This document shows positions 62,784-64,000 of a stretch of 64,000 bases of DNA, piece after piece. Both the position numbers and the translations under genes were made by a program. Location: positions 1,925,087 to 1,989,086 of the forward strand of contig OX442314.1 of assembly GCA_949358305.1 (NCBI GenBank), read 5' to 3'. Source of the stretch: Strigamia acuminata (taxonomy: Eukaryota; Arthropoda; Chilopoda; Geophilomorpha; Linotaeniidae). The notes under the pieces are model-generated. The model did no database searches. It had not been told where the DNA came from and worked only from the letters and a program-made list of their open reading frames with translations. Positions within the stretch are counted from its first letter, which is position 1. The number at the start of each line of letters is the position of its first letter.

Positions 62784-64000
62784 TTAAACCCAGAATCCCC
62801 ACGTTGACCCCCACACTCGGAGACACTCGTGGCAGTTCAACGCGTCTCTTCGGACAATCGAACGAGCCGTGTCCGTCAACCAGGCGACGAATGGTTCCAA
62901 TTCTTTTTCGTAGTACACGTACATCGACAAAATTCCTCGAGCCTGAAGGAAATCAAAAATTATAAACAAAATTGAAAAGAAAAAGAAAAATGTGTGTACA
63001 AGTTAAACTACTTGACATGTAAATCAGACTAAAAATCGTTGTTTCGATTACTCAAGTAAACCACAGTGGGATCCAGGAGTTACATAAAATTCAATTTTTT
63101 CAACAAAAAATTCAGATTTAAACCCAAGAAATTTATTCCGAGACCAAAACAGCCAATTTTGGGCACAAAACAGCCAATTTTGGGCACAAAACAGCCAATT
63201 TTGGGCACAAAACAGCCAATTTTGGGCACAAAACAGCCAATTTTGGGCACAAAACAGCCAATTTTGGGCACAAAACAGCCAATTTTGGGCACAAAACAGC
63301 CAATTTAGGGCACAAAAAAGCCAATTTTGGGCACAAAACTCAAATTTGGCTCAAAATCTAATACAACGCGGGTGTTCTAATCCCAAAATTCAGATTTTTT
63401 TCGCGCTTTATTAGGGACCCAGGCACAATGAAGATTTCCAGTAACGTTAACAAACACACCGTGGCAAAGCCAGCCCGTTCTAATTCCACCCTGGCTTCCG
63501 GCCCAATGCCCGGTAAATCTTCGGCGGGTTTATCGGCCAAGTCGCGGGACGACAGAAAGCGTAGTCTTTTCGTCTGTGCTGAAGCGGACGATTCGTCGTT
63601 CGTCGAAAGCGACCTTAAAGTTCTTTAAGACAAATGTTACGTCACGATTAATGCAATTCCTCGACGTGTTTCTAACCTGTCAGGTTGGACGGATGGAACA
63701 GCCGATTGTTCGCTCGGGCTTTGGTCCCCCAGTTGTTCGCAAGTGCGTTTCGAATCCTGTTTGCGAGTGAAAACATATATTAGTTAGAGAACACGGTAAC
63801 TCGAATCGTTTTTACCCTCGTCATCTCGGTCGAATCGTCGGCCACTCTCTTCGACCGCGAGGATTCGCCGACGACGTTTATCAGATCGAGTTTGCCGTCG
63901 TTTTCCACGCCGGCTTTGGCGAGCGCTTCGAGCAGAGATTCGCGGCAGCCGTCGTAGTTGGGTATTTCCTCGAAACCCAACATCACGACGTAATCGAACA
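62784..64000 (-). CDS. BAF-domain protein with N-terminal extension (5' end outside window)
   Basis: Four exons seen: 63816-64000 (continues beyond the window), 63677-63756, 63427-63613, 62784-62942; phases agree. The last two encode a barrier-to-autointegration-factor fold: SSRDLADKPAEDLPGIGPEA (BAF N-terminal helix and helix-hairpin-helix), ELERAGFATV, then FVAWLTDTA and LNCHECLRVWG (the BAF C-terminal helices). BAF is normally about 89 residues and starts with this domain. Here it is preceded by at least 100 residues of a different sequence (EIPNYDGCRESLLEALAKAG) and a serine/glutamine-rich linker. An insert of about 8 residues sits between BAF helices 3 and 4, and the protein ends GSTWGFWV. 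BAF binds DNA and LEM-domain proteins at the nuclear envelope. Role of the fusion unknown. Confidence 0.75.
63152..63335. repeat. BAF-gene intron array, 21-bp unit
   Basis: About nine units of aaaacagccaattttgggca plus one base; the last two differ by one base each. Confidence 0.95.

Overview
The window is nuclear DNA of an intron-rich, compact animal genome, almost certainly an invertebrate; the sequence does not let me name the phylum. The evidence is a set of animal genes with short GT-AG introns: cytoplasmic dynein 1 heavy chain, Pellino, RNF8-like, ARL2, RPS6KC1-like, an SLC35A-family transporter, an LRRC74-like gene, a BAF-domain gene and a THAP/P-element transposase gene. Exons are GC-rich while introns and intergenic DNA are very AT-rich.

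Layout. 1-12,700 is a transposon-rich accessory region. It holds an intact Ty3/gypsy element (790-5357, identical LTRs, 5-bp target duplication), a stand-alone gene for the Prp8 RNase H-like domain (5630-6472, minus), a decayed Ty1/copia fragment split by a 630-bp solo LTR, and a small membrane-protein ORF. 13,233-16,821 holds the RNF8-like gene (minus), a second Prp8-domain gene (14,814-15,656, minus) and a partial HEAT-repeat gene (plus). 16,822-18,971 is 16-bp minisatellite DNA with CTCF-like motifs. 18,972-38,939 (minus) is the complete dynein heavy chain gene; I resolved 20 exons whose phases all agree and that give 4674 residues. Pellino (plus, 40,200-42,699) is head-to-head with it. LRRC74-like (plus, 43,230-49,258, 11 exons) meets ARL2 (minus, 49,268-50,401) with stop codons 9 nt apart. 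RPS6KC1-like (plus, 50,865-56,692) converges on the SLC35A transporter (minus, 56,810-58,804), which is head-to-head with the THAP/P-element gene (plus, 59,010-62,230). A BAF-domain gene (minus) runs off the right edge.

Most notable. (1) Two diverged but intact intronless genes encode only the RNase H-like domain of splicing factor Prp8 plus a shared hydrophobic C-terminal tail; I know of no description of such a free-standing gene. (2) Many longer introns carry private tandem arrays with unit lengths near 10.4, 16, 21 or 31 bp, about 1, 1.5, 2 and 3 DNA helical turns. Phased A- and T-tracts make them resemble, but more strongly tandem than, the periodic An/Tn clusters known from nematode introns. 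Two arrays lie inside TIR-bounded mobile elements, suggesting a route of origin. (3) A dispersed, foldable repeat of about 135 bp occurs four times, three times beside intronic arrays.

The housekeeping genes (dynein motor, ARL2 tubulin cofactor, RPS6KC1 endosomal pseudokinase, Pellino and RNF8 ubiquitin ligases, nucleotide-sugar transport) have no evident shared pathway; their clustering looks like ordinary compact-genome packing.
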